Of a stretch of 64,000 bases of DNA, positions 16,209 to 25,644 are shown in pieces. The position numbers and the translations under genes were made by a program. Source of the DNA: Gordonia sp049847105 (GTDB taxonomy: Bacteria; Actinomycetota; Actinomycetes; Mycobacteriales; Mycobacteriaceae); assembly GCF_049847105.1 (NCBI RefSeq), contig NZ_JBNCNS010000008.1, positions 48,269 to 112,268 of the forward strand, read 5' to 3'. The notes under the pieces are model-generated. The model was given only the letters and a program-made list of their open reading frames with translations. It had not been told where the DNA came from and searched no databases. How positions within the stretch are numbered: the first letter of the stretch is position 1; every line of letters begins with the position of its first letter.

Positions 16209-16571
16209 TGATTTTTTCCTTATCGATCTCGACCACGAAGTGGGCCACATCATCTCACGGGGGTCATCTCACGGGATTCTATGGCTCGTCGGCCCTGCGC
16301 ATACCCGTCGTGAGGCAGTGTAACGGCTCGATAACACACCGGCAAAGGCCAGGACGAAGGCCGTGACCGACGACAACCCGACATAACGCACCGGCGGATC
16401 GCACCACCTGCGCAAACCCGAGCCGGACCGGCGGCTGGATCGGACCCCTTACTGGGACGGTCGTACAGCGTTATGGCGCCGTTATCGCATTGCTCGATGA
16501 ACGGTGATCATCACCGATTCGCCGCCCGAGATCCTTCCGGCCGGACACCCCGGCGCCGTAATGTTTGCCCG
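16209..16571. promoter_or_regulatory. Divergent promoter region between mycolyltransferase and amidase
   Basis: This 363-base gap serves two divergent genes. On the minus strand a TAGAAT -10 element (16278-16283) could serve the mycolyltransferase, giving a leader of about 65 bases that contains a direct repeat of TCATCTCACGGG (plus strand, 16250-16261 and 16264-16275). On the plus strand TAATGT at 16559-16564 lies seven bases before the amidase GTG and looks like a leaderless -10 box. I see no gene in the interval. Confidence 0.6.
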
Positions 16572-18059
16572 GTGAACCTGAGCGAGTATCGCCGCCTCGA
16601 CGCCACCTCCCTCGCCGAACTGGTCACCCGAGGCGACGTCACCCCCGCCGAACTGCTCGCACTCGCCAGGCAACGCGCCGACGCGGTGAATCCCCGACTC
16701 AATGCGATCGTCCGTCGGATGGACGAGGAGGCCGACGCACGAGCGGCCGGCCCCGACCTGTCGGGTCCGTTCGCGGGCGTCCCCTTCCTGATCAAGGATC
16801 TGGCCCAGGAGTACAGGGGCTACCCGACGTCGAGCGGCTCGCGATCCCTGGCACACCACATCGCTCCCGAACACTCCAACGTGGTGCGCCGCTTCCTCGA
16901 CGCCGGACTGGTGATCTTCGGCAAGACCAACACCCCCGAGTTCGGCGCGAAGGGCATCACCGAATCCGACCTCTGGGGTCCGGCCCGCAACCCCTGGAAC
17001 ACCGACCACACGCCGGGAGGTTCGTCCGGCGGTTCGGGCGCGGCGGTCGCCGCGGGCATCGTGCCCGCGGCCGGCGCCAACGACGGCGGCGGGTCGATCC
17101 GAATCCCGGCGGCCTGTAACGGGCTCGTCGGACTCAAACCGACGCGCGGGCTTGCCCCGTTCGGCCCGGCCACCGGCGAGGCGATGTTCGGGATGGCGGT
17201 CCAGGGGGTCGTGTCCCGCACGGTGCGCGACGCCGCCGCCCTCTACGACGCCATCGTCGGGCCCACGCCCGGCTCGGTCTACCCGACACCGACGCCGAGC
17301 ACGCCGTTCGCCACCCGGATCGCGGACCCGCCGTCGCGGCTGCGGATCGGTTACTCGGCGTCGTCGGCGATCAATCCGAATCCGGATCCCGAGGCGGTCG
17401 CCGCCGTCGAACATGCCGCGAAGGTCCTCGACGAGCTCGGTCATCACGTCGAGGAGGTCGCACCGCCCTACGACGACGCCGCGCTGGCCCGCGACTTCCT
17501 CACCATCTGGTTCGCGGTGCTCGCGACCGAGGTCGACGAGACCCGCGCACTCACCGGTGCGACCGACCGCGACTTCGAGGCCGACACCCTGGCGATGGCG
17601 GAACTCGGACGGTCCGCCGGTGCGGTCGCGGCGTTGAGCGCACTGAACAAGGTGAACGACCATGTGATCTCCCTGGAGACGTTCCACCGGTCCTACGACT
17701 ATTTCCTCACACCGACGCTCGCCACTCCTCCGCTGAAGATCGGTGCCACCACCACGCCCCCGCCACTACAGGCCGCCTCTCGGGTGATCTCCAAGCTGCA
17801 CGCGGGAAACCTGCTGGCACGCACCGGAATCCTCGACGATCTCATCGAGCAGAGCCTCGGCTGGGTGCCCTACACGCAGCTCGCCAACCTGACCGGCCGC
17901 CCGGCCATCAGCGTGCCGCTGCACTGGACAGCTGCGGGCCTGCCGCTCGGCGTGCAGTTCGTCGGGCGCCTCGGTACCGACGGCGACCTGCTCGCGTTGG
18001 CCGCCCAGCTCGAACAGGCCGATCCCTGGGTGCATCGCTACGCCGACATCCGAATCTGA
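16572..18059 (+). CDS. Amidase signature family enzyme
   Basis: A 495-residue amidase that hydrolyses carboxamides. The Ser-Ser-Lys triad is seen as the Lys in FLIKD near residue 75, and the glycine- and serine-rich signature PGGSSGGSGAAVAAG near 150-165 with the second serine in GGGSIRIPA about 20 residues on. The length fits the family. It is not GatA, since there are no gatC or gatB neighbours and the C-terminal region differs; a nylon-oligomer-hydrolase or aryl-amidase type is more likely. I place the start at GTG 16572, where TAATGT ends seven bases upstream and no ribosome site is seen, so a leaderless start; an ATG at 16473 would add 33 residues without family support. Confidence 0.9.
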   Translation: MNLSEYRRLDATSLAELVTRGDVTPAELLALARQRADAVNPRLNAIVRRMDEEADARAAGPDLSGPFAGVPFLIKDLAQEYRGYPTSSGSRSLAHHIAPEHSNVVRRFLDAGLVIFGKTNTPEFGAKGITESDLWGPARNPWNTDHTPGGSSGGSGAAVAAGIVPAAGANDGGGSIRIPAACNGLVGLKPTRGLAPFGPATGEAMFGMAVQGVVSRTVRDAAALYDAIVGPTPGSVYPTPTPSTPFATRIADPPSRLRIGYSASSAINPNPDPEAVAAVEHAAKVLDELGHHVEEVAPPYDDAALARDFLTIWFAVLATEVDETRALTGATDRDFEADTLAMAELGRSAGAVAALSALNKVNDHVISLETFHRSYDYFLTPTLATPPLKIGATTTPPPLQAASRVISKLHAGNLLARTGILDDLIEQSLGWVPYTQLANLTGRPAISVPLHWTAAGLPLGVQFVGRLGTDGDLLALAAQLEQADPWVHRYADIRI

Positions 18060-18123
18060 GAGCGTCGGGCGAATCTGAGAGCGTCGGGCGAATCTGAGAG
18101 CGTCGGGCGAATCTGAGAGCGTC
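18053..18123. repeat. 19-bp direct repeat at the amidase stop codon, about 3.7 copies
   Basis: The unit AATCTGAGAGCGTCGGGCG starts at 18053, 18072, 18091 and 18110, the last copy diverging after 14 bases. The first unit holds the amidase stop codon (TGA 18057-18059), so the array appears to be a local duplication of the gene's end plus the next bases. Confidence 0.9.
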
Positions 18124-18206
18124 AGGGGGTCACACAGGTCAAGTCGGGGTGCCCGTCGCGTGACGGGCGCTAGTCTCGACGTCAACGGAGAAGTAGGGAG
18201 GGCGCG

Positions 18207-19868
18207 GTGAGCCAGCAGCAAGCCGACGCGGTGGTGGTCGGATCGGGGTTGGCCGGACTGGTCGCGACCTACGAACTCACCCAAGCCGGGCGCAAGGTCA
18301 TCGTCGTGGATCAGGAGAATCGCAACAACCTCGGCGGGCAGGCGTTCTGGTCGCTGGGTGGGCTTTTCCTCGTCGACACCCCCGAGCAGCGCCGGCTCGG
18401 TATCAAGGACTCGGCCGAACTCGCACTCCAGGACTGGATGGGGTCGGCCGGCTTCGACCGCGACGACGAGGATTTCTGGCCCCGGCAGTGGGCCCGCGCC
18501 TACGTCGACTTCGCCTCGTCCACGAAACGGCAGTACCTGCACGACCTGGGGCTACGGATCACCCCGGTCGTCGGGTGGGCCGAACGTGGCGGCGGATTCG
18601 CCGATGGCCACGGCAACTCGGTACCGCGCTTCCACCTCACCTGGGGCACCGGCCCGGAGGTCGTGCGGGTGTTCGCCGAACCCGTCCTCGAGGCCGAGAA
18701 GCAGGGACTCGTCGAGTTCCGGTTCCGCCACCAGGTCGACGAGATCGTCGTCGAGGGCGACGCCGCCGTCGGTGTCCGTGGCTCGGTACTATCCCCCACC
18801 GAGCTCGACCGGGGGGTCGCTTCCGCCCGAGACGTGGTCGGCGACTTCGAGATCCGGGCCGACGCGGTCATTGTCACCACCGGCGGCATCGGTCACAACC
18901 ACGAGCTCATCCGCAAGAACTGGCCGACCGAGCGTCTTGGCCCAGCACCGAAGACGATGATCTCCGGCGTCCCGGCCTACGTCGACGGCCGAATGCTCGG
19001 CATCGCCGAATCGGCGGGCGCCAGTCTGGTCAACCGGGATCGCATGTGGCACTACACCGAAGGCATCCACAACTGGGATCCGATCTGGCCGGACCACGCG
19101 ATCCGCATCATCCCGGGACCGTCGTCCCTGTGGCTCGATGCCAACGGAAATCGACTGGCCCCACCCAACTTCCCCGGTTTCGACACCAACTCGACGATGA
19201 AGGCGATCCTGTCCACCGGCCACGATTATTCGTGGTTCATCCTGACCCAGAGCATCATCGAGAAGGAGTTCGCGCTCTCCGGCTCCGAGCAGAACCCCGA
19301 CATCACCGACAAGGACCTCAAGTTCGCCGCCAAGAGCCGCTTCGCCAAGGGCGCCCCCGGGCCGGTGGACGCGTTCACCCGACACGGCGTCGACTTCGTG
19401 GTGCGCGACAACCTGCCTGAACTCGTCGCCGGGATGAACGCGATCACGCGCGGCCCGAAGCTCGACCTCCAGCACGTGGAACGGGTCGTCTCCGCGCGCG
19501 ACGCCGAGATGGGCAACAAGTTCTCCAAGGACGCCCAGTTGATGGCGATCACGAACGCCCGTCAGTATCTGGGCGACAAACTCGTACGCGTCGCGAAACC
19601 GCACCGACTGCTCGACCCCGCGCACGGCCCCCTGATCGCGGTGCGGCTCAACATCCTGTCGCGCAAGACATTGGGCGGACTGGAGACCAACCTCGATTCC
19701 CAGGTCATGCGACCCGACGGCACGGCGTTCGACGGTCTGTTCGCGGCGGGCGAGGTCGCCGGGTTCGGCGGCGGCGGGGTTCACGGCTACAACGCCCTGG
19801 AGGGCACCTTCCTGGGCGGCTGCATCTTCTCCGGGAGGGCCGCCGGACGGGCGATCGCCCGCGGCTGA
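18207..19868 (+). CDS. KstD-like FAD-binding dehydrogenase
   Basis: A 553-residue flavoprotein of the family that includes 3-ketosteroid delta1-dehydrogenase and fumarate reductase. The N-terminal GSGLAGL motif (about residues 12-18) binds the FAD ADP part, with a matching acidic VVDQEN 20 residues on; the C-terminal AGEVAGFGGGGVHGYNALEG closes the FAD site. It resembles the mycobacterial 'FAD-binding dehydrogenase' type (Rv0785-like, from memory) more than true KstD, and a steroid substrate is not shown. GTG at 18207 follows GGGAGGGCGCG. It is followed after about 97 bases by the DyP peroxidase, which has its own promoter. Confidence 0.88.
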   Translation: MSQQQADAVVVGSGLAGLVATYELTQAGRKVIVVDQENRNNLGGQAFWSLGGLFLVDTPEQRRLGIKDSAELALQDWMGSAGFDRDDEDFWPRQWARAYVDFASSTKRQYLHDLGLRITPVVGWAERGGGFADGHGNSVPRFHLTWGTGPEVVRVFAEPVLEAEKQGLVEFRFRHQVDEIVVEGDAAVGVRGSVLSPTELDRGVASARDVVGDFEIRADAVIVTTGGIGHNHELIRKNWPTERLGPAPKTMISGVPAYVDGRMLGIAESAGASLVNRDRMWHYTEGIHNWDPIWPDHAIRIIPGPSSLWLDANGNRLAPPNFPGFDTNSTMKAILSTGHDYSWFILTQSIIEKEFALSGSEQNPDITDKDLKFAAKSRFAKGAPGPVDAFTRHGVDFVVRDNLPELVAGMNAITRGPKLDLQHVERVVSARDAEMGNKFSKDAQLMAITNARQYLGDKLVRVAKPHRLLDPAHGPLIAVRLNILSRKTLGGLETNLDSQVMRPDGTAFDGLFAAGEVAGFGGGGVHGYNALEGTFLGGCIFSGRAAGRAIARG

Positions 19869-19965
19869 ACCCGTCCGTCGGAGGCCTAAAAGGTTTGCCT
19901 CGCCAACCCATTCGGGGCGCGGGCGCTACGCTCACCGCCCATCGGTGGTCCGCTAGAGTGAACTG

Positions 19966-21000
19966 GTGCCGGTCCCGCAGACGATCCTGACGCGCAAGAC
20001 GAAGGCGGCCCTGTTTCTCGTCCTCACCATCGACGACGGCGGCGAGGACACGGTCCGCGATCTGTTGTCGGATCTCCCCACGCTGGCCCGCGCGGTCTCC
20101 TCACGCGCTCCCGAGGCCGCGCTGTCGGCGATCGCCTCCGTCGGATCGCAGGCATGGGACCGCCTGTTCGACGGCCCCCGGCCCGGGTCGCTGCGTCCCT
20201 TCGTCACCTACGAGGGTGAGGTGCACACCGCGCCGACCACCCCCGGCGACATCCTGCTCCACATCAAGGCCGATCAGCTCGATCTCTGTTTCGAGGTGGG
20301 TCGCCTGGCCATGGATGCGCTCGGTGACGCGGTGACCGTCGTCGACGAGGTCCACGGCTTCCGCTACTTCGACCTGCGCGACCTCATCGGATTCGTCGAC
20401 GGCACCGAGAACCCGGTCGGCCAGGCGGCCATCGACGCCATCACCGTCGGCGACGAGGATCCCGACTTCGCGGGCGGGAGTTACGTCGCGATCCAGCGCT
20501 ACGTGACCGACCTGGAGGCCTGGAACGGGCTCACCGTCGAAGACCAGGAAGCCGCGATCGGCCGCACCAAGACCGACAACGTCGAGATGTCCGACGACGT
20601 GAAGCCGACCAACTCCCACATCGCGCTCAACGTGGTCGAGGACGACGACGGCGAGGAGATCGACGTCGTCCGCGACAACATGCCCTACGGCGACGTCTCC
20701 GCGGCCGGCGAACGCGGCACGTTCTACATCGCCTACTCCGCGGGCCCGGATGTGACCGAGGAGATGCTGCGGAAGATGTTCATCGGCGATCCGCCCGGGA
20801 ACTACGATCGGCTCCTCGACTTCACGACCGCGGTGACCGGCGCACAGTTCTTCACGCCGACGATCGACTTCCTCGAGGACCTGCCCCCGGCACCGGCGGA
20901 GCGCTCCGCATCGGACGAGCCCGCCGCGACCGACGAGACGCCGGAACCCACCGTCGCCCGATCATCCGATCGCTCACTCGGCATCGGATCCTTGCGTTGA
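19966..21000 (+). CDS. dyp: Dye-decolorizing peroxidase (DyP), encapsulin cargo
   Basis: A 344-residue heme peroxidase of the DyP family, which oxidises dyes and phenols with hydrogen peroxide. The GFVDGTENP motif holds the catalytic Asp145; His218 (TNSHIA) is the likely heme ligand and Arg236 (VRDNMPYG) the distal arginine. After the enzyme domain, about residue 308, a Ser/Ala/Pro/Glu-rich linker leads to a C-terminal SLGIGSLR, the loading peptide that docks such enzymes inside encapsulin shells. The encapsulin gene follows after 43 bases. TAGAGT six bases before the GTG suggests a leaderless message. No signal peptide is present, in line with cytosolic loading. Confidence 0.95.
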   Translation: MPVPQTILTRKTKAALFLVLTIDDGGEDTVRDLLSDLPTLARAVSSRAPEAALSAIASVGSQAWDRLFDGPRPGSLRPFVTYEGEVHTAPTTPGDILLHIKADQLDLCFEVGRLAMDALGDAVTVVDEVHGFRYFDLRDLIGFVDGTENPVGQAAIDAITVGDEDPDFAGGSYVAIQRYVTDLEAWNGLTVEDQEAAIGRTKTDNVEMSDDVKPTNSHIALNVVEDDDGEEIDVVRDNMPYGDVSAAGERGTFYIAYSAGPDVTEEMLRKMFIGDPPGNYDRLLDFTTAVTGAQFFTPTIDFLEDLPPAPAERSASDEPAATDETPEPTVARSSDRSLGIGSLR

Positions 21001-21043
21001 CCACCATCAGAACCCCGTACCGGCCGACCCCCAGGAGACACCA

Positions 21044-21853
21044 ATGAGCAATCTGCATCGCGAACTCGCACCGATATCCGAGGCCGCCTGGGCCGAGATC
21101 GAGGAGGAGGCCACCCGCTCGTTCAAGCGCAACAGCGCGGGCCGCCGTCTCGTCGACGTCAAGGGCCCGCTCGGCAACGACGTCGCGTCGATCACGCTCG
21201 GGCATCGCACCAAGATCGACTCCCCCGCCGACGGCATCCTCGCGTTCGCCCGGCAGTCCCAGTCGCTGGTGGAGCTGAAGGTGCCGTTCACGGTCACCCG
21301 AGAGGCCATCGACGACGTCGACCGCGGCTCCAAGGATTCCGACTGGGACCCCGTTCGCAACGCCGCCGCCGAGCTGGCCCGCGCCGAGGACCGCGCGATC
21401 TTCGAGGGGTACCCGGCCGCCGGGATCAGCGGAATCCGCGCCACCGCGTCGGCCACGCCGATCGCGCTGCCCGAGGACGTGCGGGACTACCCGGAGGCGC
21501 TCGCCCAGGCCACCAGCGCACTGCGGCTCGCCTCGGTCGAGGGCCCGTACTCGTTGGCGCTGTCGGCGGACGTCTACACGCTGGTCAACGAGACCTCGAA
21601 CCACGGCGTCCCGATCCGCGACCATCTCCAGCGACTTCTCGTCGCCGGCGGCGAGATCGTCTGGGCACCCGCGATCTCGGGCGCTTTCCTGCTCAGCACC
21701 CGGGGAGGAGACTTCGAGCTGAACATCGGCCAGGACGTCTCCATCGGGTACGACTCGCACGACGGCGACACCGTGACCCTCTACTTCAAGGAGTCGTTCA
21801 CCTACCTGACGTACACGCCCGAAGCCGCGGTACCGTTCACATTCGCCGGCTGA
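21044..21853 (+). CDS. Encapsulin shell protein (family 1, linocin M18/CFP29-like)
   Basis: This 269-residue protein has the HK97 capsid fold of family 1 encapsulins and assembles into a roughly 24-nm, 60-subunit compartment. The family features seen are MSNLHRELAPIS at the start, the RRLVDVKGPLG segment, the LVELKVPFTV stretch and the DVSIGYDSHDGDTVTLYFKE region near the end (length within the usual 265-270). AGGAGACACC precedes the ATG. The DyP upstream supplies the cargo; no ferritin-like cargo gene is next to it. Mycobacterial relatives (CFP29, Rv0798c) have the same peroxidase-first order. Confidence 0.96.
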   Translation: MSNLHRELAPISEAAWAEIEEEATRSFKRNSAGRRLVDVKGPLGNDVASITLGHRTKIDSPADGILAFARQSQSLVELKVPFTVTREAIDDVDRGSKDSDWDPVRNAAAELARAEDRAIFEGYPAAGISGIRATASATPIALPEDVRDYPEALAQATSALRLASVEGPYSLALSADVYTLVNETSNHGVPIRDHLQRLLVAGGEIVWAPAISGAFLLSTRGGDFELNIGQDVSIGYDSHDGDTVTLYFKESFTYLTYTPEAAVPFTFAG

Positions 21854-21944
21854 GTATCGGGCCCGCCGCGGCCTGGCATCAGGGTCAGATATCCGGTCGC
21901 AGGCCGTCGGTCGGAGTTGCTAGCGTCATCGGGGTGATCTCGTC

Positions 21945-23678
21945 ATGTTGAGTCGGCTGATCCGCACGTATCTGTCGAATTACCCCCGGAACATGGTCGC
22001 CGTCGTCGGGCTGCAGCTCGTCGCGACCGCGGCGATGCTCTATCTGCCGACGCTGAACGCCGACATCATCGACGACGGCGTCGCCCGCGGCGACACCGAC
22101 TACATCCTGCGCACCGGCGGCTGGATGCTCGTCATCTCCGTCGTCCAGGTGATCTGCACCATCGTCGCCCAGTATTTCGGTGCGCGCGCTGCGCTCGGCG
22201 TCGGCCGCGACATCCGCCACGACCTGCTGCACCGGGTGAACACCTTCTCGGCGCGGGAGATCGGCGGGTTCGGCGCGCCGTCGCTGATCACCCGGACCAC
22301 CAACGACGTGCAGCAGGTGCAGTTGTTGGTGGTGATGAGCACGGCGATCCTGGTGATGGCCCCGATCATGTGTGTCGGCGGCATCGTCATGGGTATCCAC
22401 GTCGCGCCCGGACTGTCGTGGGTGCTGGCCATCGCGGTCCCGATCCTCGGCGTCACCATGGCGTTGATCATCGGACGGATGATCCCGGGATTCCGTGCCA
22501 TGCAGGAGCGCATCGACGCCGTGAATCGTGTGCTGCGCGAGCAGATCACCGGAATCCGCGTGGTCCGCGCGTTCGTGCGGGAACCCCATGAGATCCAGCG
22601 CTTCTCCGTCGCCAACGACCGCCTCGCCGACGCGACCCTGCGCGTCGGCCGCCTGATGGCCCTGATGTTCCCCGTCGTCATGCTCATCACCAACGTGACC
22701 ATCGTCGCGATCATCTGGTTCGGCGGGCACGCGGTGTCCGACGGCAGCGTCGAGATCGGCGCGCTCACCGCGATGATGAGCTACGCGATGCAGATCATGA
22801 TGTCGGTGATGATGGCCTCGTTCCTGGCGATGATGGCGCCCCGCGCCACGGTCTGTGCCGAACGCATCTGCGAGGTCCTCGACACCGACACCTCGGTGCA
22901 ACCGCCTGCCGAGGCGGTCGGGTTCGCCGGCGATCCCGCCACCGTGGAGTTCCGGGGTGCCGAGTTCCGCTACCCGGGCGCCGACGACCCGGTGCTGCGC
23001 GACATCCGCTTCCGCGTGGAACCGGGCACGACGACCGCGATCGTCGGGTCGACGGGCTCCGGCAAGACCACGGTCCTCGGGCTCATCCCCCGACTCATCG
23101 ACGCCACCGACGGTGAGGTCCTCGTCGGCGGGACCGATGTCCGCCGGCTCGATCCGGACCGACTCCGCTCGGTCGTCGGACTCGTACCGCAACGGCCCTA
23201 TCTCTTCTCCGGGACCATCGCGTCCAATCTCCGCCACGGCAAACCCGACGCCACCGACGACGAGATCTGGGCGGCACTGCGGATCGCACAGGCGGAGGAC
23301 TTCGTGTCCCGGATGCCCGACGGCCTCGAGACCACGGTCGCCCAGGGCGGCACCACCGTCTCCGGTGGCCAGCGCCAGCGGCTCGCGATCGCCCGCGCGC
23401 TGATCCGCAAACCCGCCGTCTACCTCTTCGACGACTCGTTCTCCGCCCTCGACCTGACCACCGACGCCCGGCTGCGCGCCGCGCTCCGTCCGGCCACCCG
23501 CGAGTCCGCGGTCATCGTGGTCGCCCAGCGGGTCTCGACCATCGTCGACGCCGACCAGATCGTCGTGCTCAACCGCGGACGCGTGGTGGGGCTCGGGCGT
23601 CACGACGACCTCGTCGAGAGCTGCGAGACCTACGCCGAGATCGTCGAATCGCAGCTCGCGATCCAGGAGGCGTCATGA
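21945..23678 (+). CDS. ABC exporter subunit A (degenerate ATP site)
   Basis: A 577-residue half-transporter with six membrane helices (about residues 1-320) and a nucleotide-binding domain: Walker A GSTGSGKTT, signature VSGGQRQR and Walker B followed by FDDSFSALD. The usual catalytic Glu after Walker B is Asp, so one of the two composite ATP sites of the dimer should be inactive. That pattern, with the partner gene overlapping by four bases (ATGA), is that of heterodimeric exporters such as LmrCD, TmrAB and BmrCD. Substrates of such pumps are drugs or lipids; here it is unknown. It lies at the membrane, probably exporting. Confidence 0.92.
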   Translation: MLSRLIRTYLSNYPRNMVAVVGLQLVATAAMLYLPTLNADIIDDGVARGDTDYILRTGGWMLVISVVQVICTIVAQYFGARAALGVGRDIRHDLLHRVNTFSAREIGGFGAPSLITRTTNDVQQVQLLVVMSTAILVMAPIMCVGGIVMGIHVAPGLSWVLAIAVPILGVTMALIIGRMIPGFRAMQERIDAVNRVLREQITGIRVVRAFVREPHEIQRFSVANDRLADATLRVGRLMALMFPVVMLITNVTIVAIIWFGGHAVSDGSVEIGALTAMMSYAMQIMMSVMMASFLAMMAPRATVCAERICEVLDTDTSVQPPAEAVGFAGDPATVEFRGAEFRYPGADDPVLRDIRFRVEPGTTTAIVGSTGSGKTTVLGLIPRLIDATDGEVLVGGTDVRRLDPDRLRSVVGLVPQRPYLFSGTIASNLRHGKPDATDDEIWAALRIAQAEDFVSRMPDGLETTVAQGGTTVSGGQRQRLAIARALIRKPAVYLFDDSFSALDLTTDARLRAALRPATRESAVIVVAQRVSTIVDADQIVVLNRGRVVGLGRHDDLVESCETYAEIVESQLAIQEAS

Positions 23679-25615
23679 CGCGCGGCGGCGGCCCGGCGCT
23701 CGCAGGTGCTCCGGCGGAGAAGCCCCGCTCCTTCGGTCCGTCGGTGAAGCGACTGATCCATCGGCTGCTCGCCTACCGGATCTTCACGGTGACGGTGCTG
23801 ACGTCGATCGTCGTGTCGGTGATCCTCGCGGCGGTGGCGCCCCGAGTGCTCGGGCATGCCACCGACCTCGTGTTCGACGGGGTGATCGGTGCGACGCTGC
23901 CGGCCGGGCTCACCAAGGACCAGGCGATCGCCGGGATGCGCGAGAGCGGCCAGAACACCTTCGCCGACATGGTGAGTTCGATGGACGTCACGCCCGGTGT
24001 GGGTGTCGACTTCTCCGCGGTCGGCAAGGTGCTGCTGATCGTGCTCATCCTGTACGTCGGGTCGTCGCTGCTGGCGTGGCTGGCCGCGTATCTGCTGAAC
24101 ATCGTCGTCGTCGGGACCATCCGGCGCCTGCGCGCAGAAGTCGAGGAGAAGGTCCATCGGCTGCCGCTGCGCTACTACGACGCCTCGGCGCGTGGCGATC
24201 TCCTCAGCCGGGTCACCAACGATCTCGACAATCTCTCGCAGAGCCTGCAGCAGACCATCGCCCAGTTCCTCAACTCGGTGCTGACCGTGATCGCCCTGCT
24301 GGTGATGATGATCTGGATCTCGCCGCTGCTCGCGCTCATCGCGGTCGTGACGGTGCCGCTGGCGGTCATCGCCACCACCCAGATCGCCAAACGGTCCAAA
24401 CCCCACTTCATCGCGCAATGGTCGTCCACCGGGGCGCTCAACGCGCAGGTCGAGGAGGCGTTCACCGGACACGAGCTGGTCAAGGCGTTCGGTCGGCAGC
24501 ACGAGATCGAGGCCACCTTCGACGACCGCAACGAGCAGCTCTACGAATCGAGCTGGCGGGCCCAGTTCATCTCCGGGATCATCATGCCGACCATCATGTT
24601 CCTGGGAAATCTGAACTACGTGGCGATCGCCGTCGTCGGCGGTCTGCGCGTGGCATCGGGCGCGCTGAGCCTCGGCGAGGTGCAGGCGTTCATCCAGTAC
24701 TCGCGTCAGTTCACGCAGCCGCTCACGCAGATCGGGTCGATGTTCAACCTGATGCAGAGCGGTGTCGCCTCGGCCGAGCGGATCTTCGACGTCCTCGACG
24801 CCGAGGAGGAATCGCCCGACCCCACCGATCCGGAGTCGCCGACGCACGGCCACGGGCACATCGCCTTCGAGGGGGTGTCGTTCCGCTACACCGACGACAA
24901 GCCGCTCATCGAGAACCTCTCGCTGGTGGCCCAGCCAGGACACATGGTCGCGATCGTCGGGCCCACCGGCGCGGGCAAGACGACCCTGGTGAACCTGATC
25001 ATGCGGTTCTACGACGTCGACGACGGCACCATCCGGGTCGACGGGGTCGACTCACGACGGATGACCCGCGACGACCTGCGGGAACGCACCGGCATGGTGC
25101 TGCAGGACTCGTGGCTGTTCGGCGGCACCATCTACGACAACATCGCCTATGGCGATCCGACGGCGTCGCGAGCCGAGGTCATGGAGGCGGCCGCGCTCAG
25201 CCACGTCGATCACTTCGTGCGCACGCTCCCCGACGGCTACGACACCGTCCTCGACGAGGAGGGTGGCGGCGTGAGCGCCGGTGAGCGACAGCTGATCACC
25301 ATCGCACGTGCGTTCCTGGCGAAGCCGACGATCCTCATCCTCGACGAGGCCACCAGCTCGGTGGACACCCGCACCGAACTGCTCATCCAGAAGGCCATGG
25401 CCAACCTCCGCACCGACCGCACGAGTTTTGTGATCGCACACCGTCTCTCGACGGTCCGCGACGCCGACGTCATCGTCGTGATGGAGGACGGGCGGATCGT
25501 CGAGCAGGGCAATCACGACCAACTGCTCGCGGCGCAGGGTGCCTACTGCCGGCTCTACAACTCGCAGTTCGCCGGACCGGCGGAGGTCGAGGAAGAAGAG
25601 TCGGTGACCCCGTAG
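23675..25615 (+). CDS. ABC exporter subunit B (catalytic ATP site)
   Basis: The 646-residue partner of the preceding half-transporter. Membrane helices occupy about residues 25-365, with a longer loop after the first helix (about residues 60-115) and an acidic tail EVEEEESV. The nucleotide-binding domain has Walker A GPTGAGKTT, a signature that reads VSAGERQ instead of the LSGGQ consensus, and a normal Walker B LILDEATSSVD with the catalytic Glu. Together with subunit A this gives one consensus and one degenerate ATP site. The start overlaps the stop of subunit A, so the two are made in step. Confidence 0.93.
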   Translation: MTRGGGPALAGAPAEKPRSFGPSVKRLIHRLLAYRIFTVTVLTSIVVSVILAAVAPRVLGHATDLVFDGVIGATLPAGLTKDQAIAGMRESGQNTFADMVSSMDVTPGVGVDFSAVGKVLLIVLILYVGSSLLAWLAAYLLNIVVVGTIRRLRAEVEEKVHRLPLRYYDASARGDLLSRVTNDLDNLSQSLQQTIAQFLNSVLTVIALLVMMIWISPLLALIAVVTVPLAVIATTQIAKRSKPHFIAQWSSTGALNAQVEEAFTGHELVKAFGRQHEIEATFDDRNEQLYESSWRAQFISGIIMPTIMFLGNLNYVAIAVVGGLRVASGALSLGEVQAFIQYSRQFTQPLTQIGSMFNLMQSGVASAERIFDVLDAEEESPDPTDPESPTHGHGHIAFEGVSFRYTDDKPLIENLSLVAQPGHMVAIVGPTGAGKTTLVNLIMRFYDVDDGTIRVDGVDSRRMTRDDLRERTGMVLQDSWLFGGTIYDNIAYGDPTASRAEVMEAAALSHVDHFVRTLPDGYDTVLDEEGGGVSAGERQLITIARAFLAKPTILILDEATSSVDTRTELLIQKAMANLRTDRTSFVIAHRLSTVRDADVIVVMEDGRIVEQGNHDQLLAAQGAYCRLYNSQFAGPAEVEEEESVTP

Positions 25616-25644
25616 TACGTGATCCGGGTAGTACGGGTGCCGGG

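Noticed and set aside
19885..19915. AAAAGGTTTGCCTCGCC upstream of dyp as an iron (IdeR/DtxR) box
   Set aside because: It matches only part of the 19-bp consensus and lacks the second arm; too weak to report as a site.
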